A DNA stretch of 64,000 nucleotides from Parabacteroides distasonis. GTDB lineage: Bacteria > Bacteroidota > Bacteroidia > Bacteroidales > Tannerellaceae. Shown one piece after another: positions 54,770-63,085 of the stretch; position 1 is the stretch's first letter, and each line of letters starts with the position of its first letter. The DNA lies in the NCBI GenBank assembly GCA_021531385.1, contig JAFBIR010000008.1, positions 1-64,000 of the forward strand. The letters run 5' to 3'. The position numbers and the translations under genes are program-made. The notes under the pieces are model-generated. The model had not been told where the DNA came from, did not search any database, and saw only the letters and a list, made by a program, of their open reading frames with translations.

Positions 54770-56557
54770 ATGGACCAAATCTTATTCGCTGGATTGACCG
54801 GTTACGCATGGATCGCTATTGTGACCATGTTGGGCATTTTTGCGCTCTTGATCTTTACGAAAGTGCCGACAGATTTTGCTTTCTTGGGTGGGTTGGCCGT
54901 TTTGTTGCTGACTGGAACGATTGATCTGAAAGCAGCGTTGAGTGGATTCAGCTCCACCTCTGTGTTGACGGTTGCTTTTATGTTTGTCGTGGTGGCTGGA
55001 CTGACACAAACCGGTGTGCTGCATTGGATCACCCGTCGTTGCTTGGGTACCCCTAAGAGCTATCCCGGTGCGTTGTTGCGCTTGATGGCACCCGTCTCAG
55101 CGGCCAGTGCCGTGCTGAGCAATACGACTGTTGTGGCGATGTTTATCCAGGTGGTGATGATTTGGTCCAAGAAGCTCAACATCAAGCCCTCTAAACTCTT
55201 GATCCCGTTGAGCTATGCCTCTGTGTTCGGTGGACTCTGTACGATTATCGGCACACCGCCCAACCTGATTGTCAGTGGTCTTTATGCGGATCAGACAGGC
55301 CATTCCTTCGGCTTTTTCGAGGTAGGTAAATTGGGTGTTATCTGTTTGATCGCCGGTTATCTACTTCTCCTTTTGATGCGTCGCTTCCTGCCGGAGCGCA
55401 CGCAGAGTGAGGAGCAATTCTCCGATACAAAGGAGTTTACGGTTGAGTTATTGGTCCCTTCGGATTGTCCTTATGTGGGCCAAACCGTGGCGGAAGCGGG
55501 CTTAGGACAGGTAGAGGGTGGACACATCATTGAGATCCTGCGCTTTGACAAGGAGCTGATCTCTCCTGTCCCCGATGATGAGTTTATTATGGGAGGTGAC
55601 CGCTTGATCTATACCGGTATGCCTGATAAGCTGATGGCATTGAAACAATCGCATGGATTGGTGACCGCCTCTGAGCATGTCTATTCGGTATCGGAGTTGA
55701 GCGGAGAACGTAATTTGGTGCAGGCTGTGGTGCCGGAATACAGCTCCCTGATCGGACGTACCTTTATGAGCCAGAATTTCGAGAAGCTGTTTCAGGTGGT
55801 GTTGATCGCTATCTCCCGCCAAGGCAAACGTATTGAGGCCAGCCCGCGTGAGACGGTTATCTTCCCTGGTGATACGCTGTTGTTAGAATGTACCCCCGGT
55901 TTCTATGACCAGGTGAGCCTTTTGGAGAAAGACCTGCTTCTGCTCAACAAGCCAGAGAAAGACATCCCAGTTACTCGGAAGACTTATGTGGCTTCAGCCA
56001 TTATGCTTGCGATCATTGCAGTCAGTGCGTTCAATGTTTTTCCGTTGGTGACGGCTGCGTTGGTGGGCATGATTTTGTTGCTGCTTACGAAATGTTGCAC
56101 ACCAGCCTCGGCACGCTCGAATGTATCGGGTAGTACTTTGGTGGTTTTTGCGGCCTCCATTGGTGTGGCCTCCTCGATCCAATCGACCGGTTTGGCGGCG
56201 GCTATCGCGGGAAGTATCCAAAGCCTTTGTGGAACGAATCCCTACGTCGCATTGATGGTGATCTGCTTGACCGTGTGCGTGATGAGTGAGTTTATCTCCA
56301 ATACAGCCGCTGCTGCGATCTTTTTCCCGATTGCCATGCAGACGGCACATGTCTTAGGGGTAAACCCGGAGCCATTCCTCTTCTCCTTGATGATTTCAAC
56401 GGCCAGCTTCGCTACGCCGATTGGATCGCCTACGCACCTGTTGGTGTATGGTCCCGGTGGTTACAAGTTCCAGGATTTCGCCCGTTTAGGTATCTTGATG
56501 AACCTGATGACCGTAGTGGTATCGGCACTTTTCGCCCCGCTCTTTTGGCCGTTCTGA
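54770..56557 (+). CDS. SLC13-family permease with two RCK_C (TrkA-C) domains
   Basis: This 595-residue transporter has two membrane blocks (about 10-200 and 400-595) separated by a soluble part with two TrkA-C-like domains (about 205-290 and 300-380), the usual plan of bacterial SLC13/DASS homologues. Conserved stretches are LSNTTVVAMFIQVV with the SNT-type hairpin, GGLCTIIGTPPNLIVSG and, in the second half, FISNTAAAAIFFPIA and TPIGSPTHLLVYGPGGY. These bind sodium and carboxylate or sulfate. The exact substrate is unknown. It ends at a hairpin shared with higA. Confidence 0.94.
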   Translation: MDQILFAGLTGYAWIAIVTMLGIFALLIFTKVPTDFAFLGGLAVLLLTGTIDLKAALSGFSSTSVLTVAFMFVVVAGLTQTGVLHWITRRCLGTPKSYPGALLRLMAPVSAASAVLSNTTVVAMFIQVVMIWSKKLNIKPSKLLIPLSYASVFGGLCTIIGTPPNLIVSGLYADQTGHSFGFFEVGKLGVICLIAGYLLLLLMRRFLPERTQSEEQFSDTKEFTVELLVPSDCPYVGQTVAEAGLGQVEGGHIIEILRFDKELISPVPDDEFIMGGDRLIYTGMPDKLMALKQSHGLVTASEHVYSVSELSGERNLVQAVVPEYSSLIGRTFMSQNFEKLFQVVLIAISRQGKRIEASPRETVIFPGDTLLLECTPGFYDQVSLLEKDLLLLNKPEKDIPVTRKTYVASAIMLAIIAVSAFNVFPLVTAALVGMILLLLTKCCTPASARSNVSGSTLVVFAASIGVASSIQSTGLAAAIAGSIQSLCGTNPYVALMVICLTVCVMSEFISNTAAAAIFFPIAMQTAHVLGVNPEPFLFSLMISTASFATPIGSPTHLLVYGPGGYKFQDFARLGILMNLMTVVVSALFAPLFWPF

Positions 56558-56569
56558 TAGAAAACGTAA

Positions 56570-56595
56570 CCGCCGCTTTGCTCACAGAGCGGCGG
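56570..56595. terminator. Shared hairpin between SLC13 and higA genes
   Basis: CCGCCGCT (56570-56577) and AGCGGCGG (56588-56595) form an 8-bp GC-rich stem. The right arm is inside the last codons of higA, so one structure probably serves both convergent genes. No long T-run follows. Confidence 0.5.
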
Positions 56596-56893
56596 CGAAC
56601 TTCCTAATTTGACTTAGTTTACCCAAAAGAGTCTGGTCTTGTTGGGCTTGATACAAGTTGTATTTCAGCTGTAACTGTAATAAAGAGGTAGCGGGTACAT
56701 CTAATGCAGCTTCAAACATCATGGCTGTTGAAGTGGTTATAGGTCGTCTTCCATTTAAAAGATCGTTTAAAGCCTTATAGGAGAAATTCATCTGTTCTGC
56801 CAGTTGGCGCTGCGAAATTCCCCGATACTCAATCTCATCTTTTAATACCTCTCCGGGATGGGTAGGTGTATATCCAAATCTTACTGTTGTCAT
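56582..56893 (-). CDS. higA: HigA-family antitoxin
   Basis: This 103-residue XRE-type DNA-binding protein has the HigA signature THPGEVLKDEIEYRGISQRQLAEQM followed by a helix-turn-helix (YKALNDLLNGRRPITTSTAMMFEAAL) and a helical C-terminus. HigA normally neutralises the RNase HigB and represses the operon. Here the upstream higB is a scar, so HigA is an orphan antitoxin with an intact promoter and operator. The start at 56893 fits the family N-terminus. It may still protect against other HigB toxins or act as a plain regulator. Confidence 0.93.
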   Translation of the reverse strand: MTTVRFGYTPTHPGEVLKDEIEYRGISQRQLAEQMNFSYKALNDLLNGRRPITTSTAMMFEAALDVPATSLLQLQLKYNLYQAQQDQTLLGKLSQIRKFAAAL

Positions 56894-56900
56894 AAGCCAT

Positions 56901-56972
56901 TTATTTATAGTGATTTGACAATCCTTTCAGATATAGCTCTTCCAAATAGGTTTGTTCAAATGTAATCTCCAT
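56901..56972 (-). pseudogene. higB: Remnant of higB toxin (23 codons)
   Basis: A short frame directly ahead of higA reads MEITFEQTYLEELYLKG then LSNHYK and a stop. The first part matches the start and the last six residues match the end of Bacteroidetes HigB toxins as I know them; the roughly 80 residues between, including the catalytic region, are missing in frame. Position and promoter fit a higB-higA operon. The remnant cannot be an active RNase. Family sequences are recalled, not searched. Confidence 0.65.
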
Positions 56973-56996
56973 GAACGAACTCTTTTTTGAGTTAGG

Positions 56997-57028
56997 CAAA
57001 GGTAATCATTCTTTTCGTGTTCCTCAAA
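56997..57028 (-). promoter_or_regulatory. Promoter of the higBA locus
   Basis: On the minus strand TTTG (57028-57025) is followed after exactly 20 bases by TACCTTTG (57004-56997). It is the best promoter match in this part of the window and lies just ahead of the higB remnant. Confidence 0.65.
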
Positions 57029-57037
57029 ATTTGAGGA
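57021..57037. promoter_or_regulatory. Probable HigA operator
   Basis: TCCTCAAA and TTTGAGGA flank a single central A, an 8-bp inverted repeat that covers the upstream promoter box. This is where an autorepressing antitoxin would bind. Recognition by HigA is inferred from position. Confidence 0.55.
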
Positions 57038-57085
57038 TATTTTTTGTTTACTCGCCTATGCGTATCATCTATGAAAAATAAAGCG

Positions 57086-57093
57086 TACTTTCG
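57086..57093 (+). promoter_or_regulatory. Possible promoter box of the CobW/ZNG1-type gene
   Basis: TACTTTCG, one base from the TAnnTTTG consensus, lies 24 bases before the ATG at 57117. No zinc-box-like palindrome was seen next to it. Confidence 0.3.
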
Positions 57094-57116
57094 CGCAATA
57101 TTAATAAGGTAAAAAG

Positions 57117-58385
57117 ATGAATACAAAAGAGACTCCTATACTGCTCTTGACCGGTTATCTGGGCAGTGGGAAAACGACATTGGTCAACCATATTCTTTCC
57201 AATCAACGAGGTATCAAGTTTGCTGTGATCGTCAATGATATTGGCGAGGTCAACATTGATGCGGACTTGATCCAGAAGGGGGGCATCGTCGGTAAGAAAG
57301 ATGAGAGTTTGGTGGCCCTGCAGAATGGATGTATCTGTTGTACGCTTCGGGCGGATCTGATTGAGCAGATTTTCGAGATCATGAAGATGCAACGTTTTGA
57401 TTATATTGTGATTGAAGCCAGCGGTATCTGTGAGCCAGAGCCGATTGCGCAAACCATCTGTTCCATTCCTCGTTTGGGCGAGAACTATACGAAGTATGGC
57501 CGCTGCCGCTTAGATTGTGTCACAACCGTAGTGGATGCGTTGCGCTTGGAGAGCGAGTTCGCTTGTGGCGACCAGCTGACCCGTGAGCACATCGACGAGG
57601 AGGATATCGAGAATTTGATTATCCAGCAGATCGAGTTCTGTAACCTGATCCTGCTCAATAAGGCTTCGGAGGTGAAGCCGGAGGAATTGGCCCGTATCAA
57701 GCAGATCATTCGCACGTTGCAGCCGGCCGCGAAGATCATCGAGTGTGATTATGCGAAGGTGGCCTTGGATGATTTGATAGACACTCGACTCTTCAATTTT
57801 GAGCGGGTAGCGACCTCTGCGGGTTGGATCAGAGGCATTGAGAAGGCTCCGACGGAGGAAGAGGAGGAAGAGGCACATCACCACCATCACGAGCATCATC
57901 ATCACGATGAGGATGACGATCATGATCACGATGACCACGATGAGCATGATCATGAGGAACATGAGCACGGCCATCACCACCACCATCATCATCACGAGGA
58001 GGGAGAGGCTGAGGAATATGGTATTGGTACCTTTGTCTATTACCGCCGTCCTCCCTTTGATATTCATAAGTTCGACCGTTTCTTGGCTACGCAATGGCCT
58101 TCCAATGTGATTCGTGCGAAAGGTATCTGCTACTTTGCGCACAATCGGGATATGTCCATCCTTTTCGAGCAGGCAGGCAAGCAGAAGCAGATCTCACAAG
58201 CGGGTCTTTGGTATGCGACTGCGCCGGAGGAGGATCTGATCCAGCTGATGAAGCAGGAGCCGGGCTTGATGCGCGACTGGGATAAGAAGTATGGCGATCG
58301 CATGATCAAGATTGTCTTCATTGGCCAGCACCTCGACAAAGAGCAGCTGACGAAGCAGTTGGATGCCTGTTTGGCTGAGGAGTAA
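57117..58385 (+). CDS. CobW/ZNG1-family metallochaperone GTPase with His-rich loop
   Basis: This 422-residue G3E GTPase has the Walker A motif GYLGSGKTT (Lys19), the metal-binding CICC (Cys72, 74, 75), switch and base motifs (VIEASGICEP, LLNKASEV) and a C-terminal CobW_C domain (IGTFVYYRRPPFD). Between the domains, residues about 252-293 are almost all His, Glu and Asp, a likely zinc store. Family members insert zinc or another metal into target enzymes, often in zinc shortage. It lies two bases before an SDR gene on the same strand. Which metal is used is not shown. Confidence 0.93.
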   Translation: MNTKETPILLLTGYLGSGKTTLVNHILSNQRGIKFAVIVNDIGEVNIDADLIQKGGIVGKKDESLVALQNGCICCTLRADLIEQIFEIMKMQRFDYIVIEASGICEPEPIAQTICSIPRLGENYTKYGRCRLDCVTTVVDALRLESEFACGDQLTREHIDEEDIENLIIQQIEFCNLILLNKASEVKPEELARIKQIIRTLQPAAKIIECDYAKVALDDLIDTRLFNFERVATSAGWIRGIEKAPTEEEEEEAHHHHHEHHHHDEDDDHDHDDHDEHDHEEHEHGHHHHHHHHEEGEAEEYGIGTFVYYRRPPFDIHKFDRFLATQWPSNVIRAKGICYFAHNRDMSILFEQAGKQKQISQAGLWYATAPEEDLIQLMKQEPGLMRDWDKKYGDRMIKIVFIGQHLDKEQLTKQLDACLAEE

Positions 58386-58386
58386 C

Positions 58387-59208
58387 ATGGCTGACAACTA
58401 TTTAGAGAAGAAATTCGAGGAATATCAGCAGCGCAAACGTACGCCATCCAAAGGGCGTACGTCGCTGTCCTCCCAACCGATGCGTCGGGTGTTCATCACC
58501 GGAGGGGCTAACGGAATTGGGCAAGCGATGGTGCGTGCTTTCCGTTCGGCCGGACATCGGGTCGCTTTTTGCGATGTGGATGAGCCGAGAGGCAAGGAGC
58601 TGGCGCTGCATACAGGGGCCACTTTCTATCCGGTGGATGTGCGTGAGGCTCACCGCTTGGAGGCCTGTATGAATCAACTCTTTGAGGCTTGGGGCGATCT
58701 GGATATCTTAATCAATAATGTAGGCGTTTCTGATTTCAAGCCGCTGACGACCTGTAGCGTGGAAGAATTTGATCGCATCTTAGCCATCAATCTGCGTCCG
58801 GTTTTCATTACGGCTCGTTGTTTGGCGTTGCACCGGGAGCAACTCGTCACCCCTAATCCCTTCGGACGTATCATCAATCTCTGTTCGACGCGTTATCTGA
58901 TGAGTGAGGCGGGTACAGAGGCGTATGCGGCTTCCAAAGGAGGAATCTATTCCTTGACGCATGCTTTGGCGATCTCTTTGGCACCTTATCACATCACTGT
59001 GAACGCTATTTCTCCCGGATGGATTCAAAATCAAGACTATGCATCACTGCGTCCGGAAGATCATGCGCAGCATCCTTCTGGCAGAGTGGGCAAACCGGAA
59101 GACATCGCCCGCATGGCGCTTTTCCTGTCACAGACCGAGAATGATTTCATCAACGGCGAGAACTTGACCATAGATGGAGGAATGACCAAGAAGATGATTT
59201 ATGATTGA
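58387..59208 (+). CDS. SDR-family oxidoreductase
   Basis: This 273-residue short-chain dehydrogenase has the nucleotide-binding TGGANGIGQ (38-46), NNVG in the middle, and the catalytic Ser, Tyr and Lys in LCSTRYL and AYAASKGG. The C-terminus has INGENLTIDGG. A charged extension of about 30 residues (YLEKKFEEYQQRK) precedes the Rossmann fold. The start at 58387 follows directly on the stop of the GTPase gene; an ATG at 58363 would overlap that gene. The substrate is unknown, but close coupling suggests it may be a metal-linked or stress function. Confidence 0.92.
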   Translation: MADNYLEKKFEEYQQRKRTPSKGRTSLSSQPMRRVFITGGANGIGQAMVRAFRSAGHRVAFCDVDEPRGKELALHTGATFYPVDVREAHRLEACMNQLFEAWGDLDILINNVGVSDFKPLTTCSVEEFDRILAINLRPVFITARCLALHREQLVTPNPFGRIINLCSTRYLMSEAGTEAYAASKGGIYSLTHALAISLAPYHITVNAISPGWIQNQDYASLRPEDHAQHPSGRVGKPEDIARMALFLSQTENDFINGENLTIDGGMTKKMIYD

Positions 59209-59262
59209 TCGCTTCTTGGTCATTCTGCTTTTTACGATTCCTTCGGGTGGATGGTCTTTAGC

Positions 59263-61098
59263 CTACAGCTCTAACACCAAGATCTCTTTCGCCTTCATGG
59301 AGAGTGAAGTACCCAAAGCGACCGTTCGTCCGGTCAAGACATCCTTGCCTTGTGTGGTGCCCTGCAAACTCTCGGCATAGCGATCGAGCGGCAACTCAAC
59401 GGCTTTGCTGCTGCCGTTCATGAAGACAACCACTCGCTTGCCGTTGAGGCTGCGCTCATAGACATAGACGCCGCGATTCGGCATGAAATGTTTCATTTTT
59501 CCTTTGGCAATCACCTCGTTGCCTTTACGCCATTTGAGCAGGGTCTGCATGAAGGTCCAAGCCTCGTTCTGCACGGCTGTACGACCGGATGCCTCGAATT
59601 GATTCACCTTGTCGCCTGCCCAACCACCTGGCACATCTAAGCGGATATAGCCGTCGCTCTTCTCCTTCGTACCATTCATCAGCAATTCCTGTCCGTAATA
59701 AAGCTGCGGAATGCCGGGGATGGTCAGCAAAAAGGTAATGCCCTGTTTGTACGCATACAAATCGGCTGAGCTCTTCGGCATCTCCCGCAAGAAGCGATCG
59801 GTGTCGTGATTTTCCAAGAAACGGAGCACATGGTTGATGTCGGGATAGACATAATCATAACACAGATGCTCAAAAACACCTTGTAAACCGCCGTCGGCAT
59901 GGAACACGTCATGCGCGATACCCATCAAACGGAAATCCATCACCGATTTCAAACCGGTGTCTTTCCCGAAGTTCAAGCGACTGCCTCGTTGCCAGTAAGC
60001 GGAGCCGATGGTATAATTCATCCACGCCTCACCGACGATGTTGTAATCCGGATACTCCAACTCGACCGCTTCGCACCAATCGTGCATCATATCCACATCG
60101 GCATAGGGATAGGTATCTTGCCGAATGCCATCCACACCGCTGTATTCAATCCACCAGATCGAGTTCTGAATCAAGTATTTCGCCACGTGCGGATTCTTTT
60201 GGTTCAGGTCCGGCATGGTGGGCACGAACCAGCCGTTGATCATGGCATTCTTGTCATAGTCAGAGACGTAGGGATCGAAATAGGCCTCCTTGTCGTGGTT
60301 GGTTTGCACATAATGATCCAAGTTGTTGAACCAATCATGGCTCGGCACATCCTTCATCCAAGGATGATCGCTGCCGCAGTGGTTGAAGATCATATCCATC
60401 ACCACCTTCATACCCTTTTGGTGCGTCTTGTCGATCAATCGTTTATAATCCTCATTCGAACCGAAGCGGGGATCCACCCGGTAATAATCGGTCGTGGCGT
60501 AGCCGTGATAGGAGCCTCCCTTCATGTCATTCTCTAAGACGGGATTCAACCAAATAGCGGTCACACCCAGATCCTCGATGTAATCCAAATGTTGCTCGAT
60601 ACCAGCTAAGTCGCCGCCGTGACGGGCGTTGGGATTGTTGCGATCAATCTTATATTCCGTGCGCATCGGAATCTGATCCAATGAGGGATCGCCGTCGGCG
60701 AAACGATCCGGCATGATCAGGTAAAGCACATCGGACGAGTCAAAGCCCTTGATCTGATCAGCGTTCGCCTTGCGTGCCTTCAGCTCGTAGGGCATCTTGA
60801 AATGCTTCTTTCCCTGTGTGAAGGTGATGTCGAAGGTGCCGGGCTGGGCATTCGCTACGTCAAGATAAATCAACAGATAATTGGGGCTCTCTAACGCTAC
60901 GGAACTTTTCAGTTGCACGCCCGGATAGTTGATGCTGGGCAAATACCCCGCAATATCCTTTCCATAAACCATCAGTTGCAACTCGGGATTTTTCATGCCG
61001 CTCCACCAGAATGCCGGTTCGATTTTGACTTGATCGGCAGCTAATGCGCTGGTAGCGAAGAGTGCCAATAACAGGCTCAAGAATAGGTGCCTTTTCAT
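59263..61098 (-). CDS. GH13 alpha-amylase family enzyme, SusA/neopullulanase-like
   Basis: This 611-residue exported glycoside hydrolase has a signal peptide (about 1-20) and an N-terminal cyclomaltodextrinase-type beta domain (about 25-115). The (beta/alpha)8 barrel shows DMIFNHCG, the nucleophile Asp in GVDGIRQDTY, the acid Glu in IVGEAWMN and the third Asp in FLENHDTDRF. A C-terminal beta domain ends the protein. It should cut alpha-1,4-glucans or maltooligosaccharides in the periplasm like SusA. No susCD for starch is adjacent. Its promoter diverges from that of sufS. Confidence 0.95.
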   Translation of the reverse strand: MKRHLFLSLLLALFATSALAADQVKIEPAFWWSGMKNPELQLMVYGKDIAGYLPSINYPGVQLKSSVALESPNYLLIYLDVANAQPGTFDITFTQGKKHFKMPYELKARKANADQIKGFDSSDVLYLIMPDRFADGDPSLDQIPMRTEYKIDRNNPNARHGGDLAGIEQHLDYIEDLGVTAIWLNPVLENDMKGGSYHGYATTDYYRVDPRFGSNEDYKRLIDKTHQKGMKVVMDMIFNHCGSDHPWMKDVPSHDWFNNLDHYVQTNHDKEAYFDPYVSDYDKNAMINGWFVPTMPDLNQKNPHVAKYLIQNSIWWIEYSGVDGIRQDTYPYADVDMMHDWCEAVELEYPDYNIVGEAWMNYTIGSAYWQRGSRLNFGKDTGLKSVMDFRLMGIAHDVFHADGGLQGVFEHLCYDYVYPDINHVLRFLENHDTDRFLREMPKSSADLYAYKQGITFLLTIPGIPQLYYGQELLMNGTKEKSDGYIRLDVPGGWAGDKVNQFEASGRTAVQNEAWTFMQTLLKWRKGNEVIAKGKMKHFMPNRGVYVYERSLNGKRVVVFMNGSSKAVELPLDRYAESLQGTTQGKDVLTGRTVALGTSLSMKAKEILVLEL

Positions 61099-61139
61099 GA
61101 TACTTCTTTTTGTTTATTGAATAATGTTGAATTTGAGGG

Positions 61140-61174
61140 CAAAGATAGCGCAAACCGAGCGCAAAAGCATCAAA
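61140..61174 (-). promoter_or_regulatory. Promoter of the amylase gene
   Basis: On the minus strand TATCTTTG (61147-61140) matches the -7 consensus about 42 bases before the ATG. TTTG boxes are present 14 and 23 bases further upstream, neither ideal. Confidence 0.45.
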
Positions 61175-61252
61175 TTTGTTTGAATGTTTTGCCGAGGTGC
61201 TGCCTATCTTCGCTTTTGCGAAGCAAATATAAAGGTTTTGGGACAAATTTCG

Positions 61253-61260
61253 TACCTTTG
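61253..61260 (+). promoter_or_regulatory. Promoter box of sufS
   Basis: TACCTTTG is a full match to the -7 consensus 36 bases before the sufS ATG. Upstream TTTG copies are at less suitable distances. Confidence 0.5.
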
Positions 61261-61296
61261 GCACCTTGATTTGAACAGCAAAAAGAGAAAACGACG

Positions 61297-62511
61297 ATGT
61301 TAGATATACAATCCATTCGGGAAGATTTCCCCATCTTGAGTCACAAGGTCTATAACAAACCCTTGATCTATTTTGACAACGGGGCGACCACACAGAAGCC
61401 TCGTGCCGTGGTGGAAAAGATTGAGAACGGTTATTACAACGTGAATGCGAACATCCACCGGGGTGTCCATTTCCTGAGCCAAGAGGCGACGGAGGCGCAC
61501 GAGGAGGCGCGTAAGACGGTGCAGCGTTTCTTGAATGCTCGTTCGGCGAACGAGATCATCTTTACCCGGGGCACTACCGAATCCATCAACTTGGTGGCCT
61601 CTTCCTTCACCGATGCCTGCATGAAGGCGGGGGACGAGGTGATTGTATCCGTTATGGAGCACCATTCGAACATCGTGCCTTGGCAAATTCAGGCGGCACG
61701 TAAAGGAATCTGTTTGAAGGTGATACCGATGAATGAGCGGGGCGAGCTGCAATTAGATGCCTATCGTCGGCTTTTCTCGGAGCGTACCCGTTTGGTCGCT
61801 GTGGCGCATGTCTCCAACGTGTTAGGTACGATCAATCCCGTGAAAGAGCTGATCGAGATCGCCCATGAGCAGGGCGTGCCGGTGTTGATCGACGGGGCGC
61901 AAGCCGTGCCGCACATGAAGGTGGATGTGCAGGATTTAGATCCCGAGTTTTATGTCTTCTCCGGGCACAAAGTTTATGGCCCGACCGGTATTGGTGTGCT
62001 CTATGGCAAGGAGGAATGGCTCGATCGGTTGCCGCCCTATCAAGGGGGAGGAGAGATGATCGCAACTGTCTCTTTCGAGAAAACTACCTTCAATGAGCTG
62101 CCTTTTAAGTTTGAGGCCGGTACGCCCGATTACATCGGAAGCACAGCTTTGGCGGAAGCGTTGCGGTATGTCGATCGTTTGGGAATGGATGAGATCGCTG
62201 CCTATGAGACAGAGTTACTGCGCTATGCCACAGCCGGATTGCGTACCATCGAAGGCGCACGCATCTTTGGCGAGGCCGCGCAGAAAGGTGCGGTGCTCTC
62301 TTTCCTGATTGGCGACATCCACCATTACGACATGGGCATGTTGCTCGACCGTTTGGGAATCGCCGTGCGCACCGGCCACCATTGCGCCCAACCTTTGATG
62401 CAGGCGTTAGGCATTGAGGGCACCGTCCGTGCCTCCTTCTCTTTCTATAATACCAAGGAGGAGATTGATACCTTCATTGCCGCTGTCGATCGCGTGCGGA
62501 AGATGTTTTGA
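61297..62511 (+). CDS. sufS: Cysteine desulfurase SufS
   Basis: SufS is a PLP enzyme that takes sulfur from cysteine for iron-sulfur cluster assembly. The 404-residue protein has the PLP Lys225 in SGHKVYGP, the His in MEHHSN and the catalytic Cys363 in RTGHHC. It is a group II desulfurase of normal length. It stands alone here; in many Bacteroidetes sufBCD precede it, but no sufB, sufC or sufD is in this window. A dense palindrome array follows. Confidence 0.95.
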   Translation: MLDIQSIREDFPILSHKVYNKPLIYFDNGATTQKPRAVVEKIENGYYNVNANIHRGVHFLSQEATEAHEEARKTVQRFLNARSANEIIFTRGTTESINLVASSFTDACMKAGDEVIVSVMEHHSNIVPWQIQAARKGICLKVIPMNERGELQLDAYRRLFSERTRLVAVAHVSNVLGTINPVKELIEIAHEQGVPVLIDGAQAVPHMKVDVQDLDPEFYVFSGHKVYGPTGIGVLYGKEEWLDRLPPYQGGGEMIATVSFEKTTFNELPFKFEAGTPDYIGSTALAEALRYVDRLGMDEIAAYETELLRYATAGLRTIEGARIFGEAAQKGAVLSFLIGDIHHYDMGMLLDRLGIAVRTGHHCAQPLMQALGIEGTVRASFSFYNTKEEIDTFIAAVDRVRKMF

Positions 62512-62546
62512 GTGAGGGCATATACCTTTTTATGGATCACTCTCTA

Positions 62547-62904
62547 CCTAAGGTGTCGGCTTCGCCTTGCCTTAGGCTTCGGTCTTATTGGGCTTTCAGC
62601 CCGTGATTGGGTTTCGTTTTTTTCTGTAGTAGTGCGCCCAAAATGGGCTCATGAAGGGCGTTTCGACCCTGAATGGGTCGCACCTTGTTAACCGCCTGTC
62701 GGAGACTGGCGGGTCGCATGAAAGCCGCCTCTTCTCATCCGACCCTGAATGGGTCGCACCTGTTGATGCTTTGTATGGTTCGACCCCGTTAGGGTCGTGG
62801 GTTGGGGGTAGATTTATCCACTCCGCACATCTGGTGATATGCGGTTATCGAAGGTTAGACCCCGTTGGGGTCATCATCGTGGAGACGCGCCAGTGGCACG
62901 TCTC
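62547..62904. repeat. Array of about ten palindromic hairpin units
   Basis: Palindromes are centred near 62562, 62596, 62642, 62672, 62702, 62748, 62789, 62833, 62865 and 62893. Four are of the same family: CGACCCTGAATGGGTCG (62664 and 62740), CGACCCCGTTAGGGTCG (62781) and AGACCCCGTTGGGGTCA (62857). Steps between centres are mostly about 30 or about 45 bases. Arms differ between units while pairing is kept. Confidence 0.85.
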
Positions 62905-62982
62905 TACGGTCAATGCTAATGTTTGGCCTTTGTCATTAGTAATGACCAGCACTGAAGATTAGTAATGTATAACCCGCCTTCT

Positions 62983-63017
62983 TGCGCGCGCACGCACGTA
63001 CATATATTATGTATATA
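62983..63017. repeat. Alternating purine-pyrimidine tract
   Basis: From 62983 to 63007 pyrimidine and purine alternate without a break (GCGCGCG, then CACGCACG, then TACATATAT). A single TT step at 63007-63008 is followed by ten more alternating bases. Such tracts favour left-handed DNA. Confidence 0.9.
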
Positions 63018-63072
63018 ACTCCTAACTCCTAATTTAATATAACTCCTCATTCCTAATTCCTCACTCCTAAAT
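63018..63072. repeat. A/G-rich repeat units, third cluster
   Basis: Units of the form AACTCCTAACTCCTAA and CTCATTCCTAATTCCT recur here. They are the complement of the units at 19826-19900. Confidence 0.65.
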
Positions 63073-63085
63073 CTAATCTGTCTGT

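Noticed and set aside
56582-56893. Complete HigBA toxin-antitoxin system
   Set aside because: Only higA is intact; the sequence before it is too short to encode a toxin.
62547-62904. CRISPR array
   Set aside because: Repeat units are not identical, steps vary between 30 and 46 bases, the spaces are also palindromic, and no cas gene is present.
62651-62962. 103-codon plus-strand reading frame
   Set aside because: It runs through the palindrome array and has no domain; its residue pattern follows the DNA repeats.
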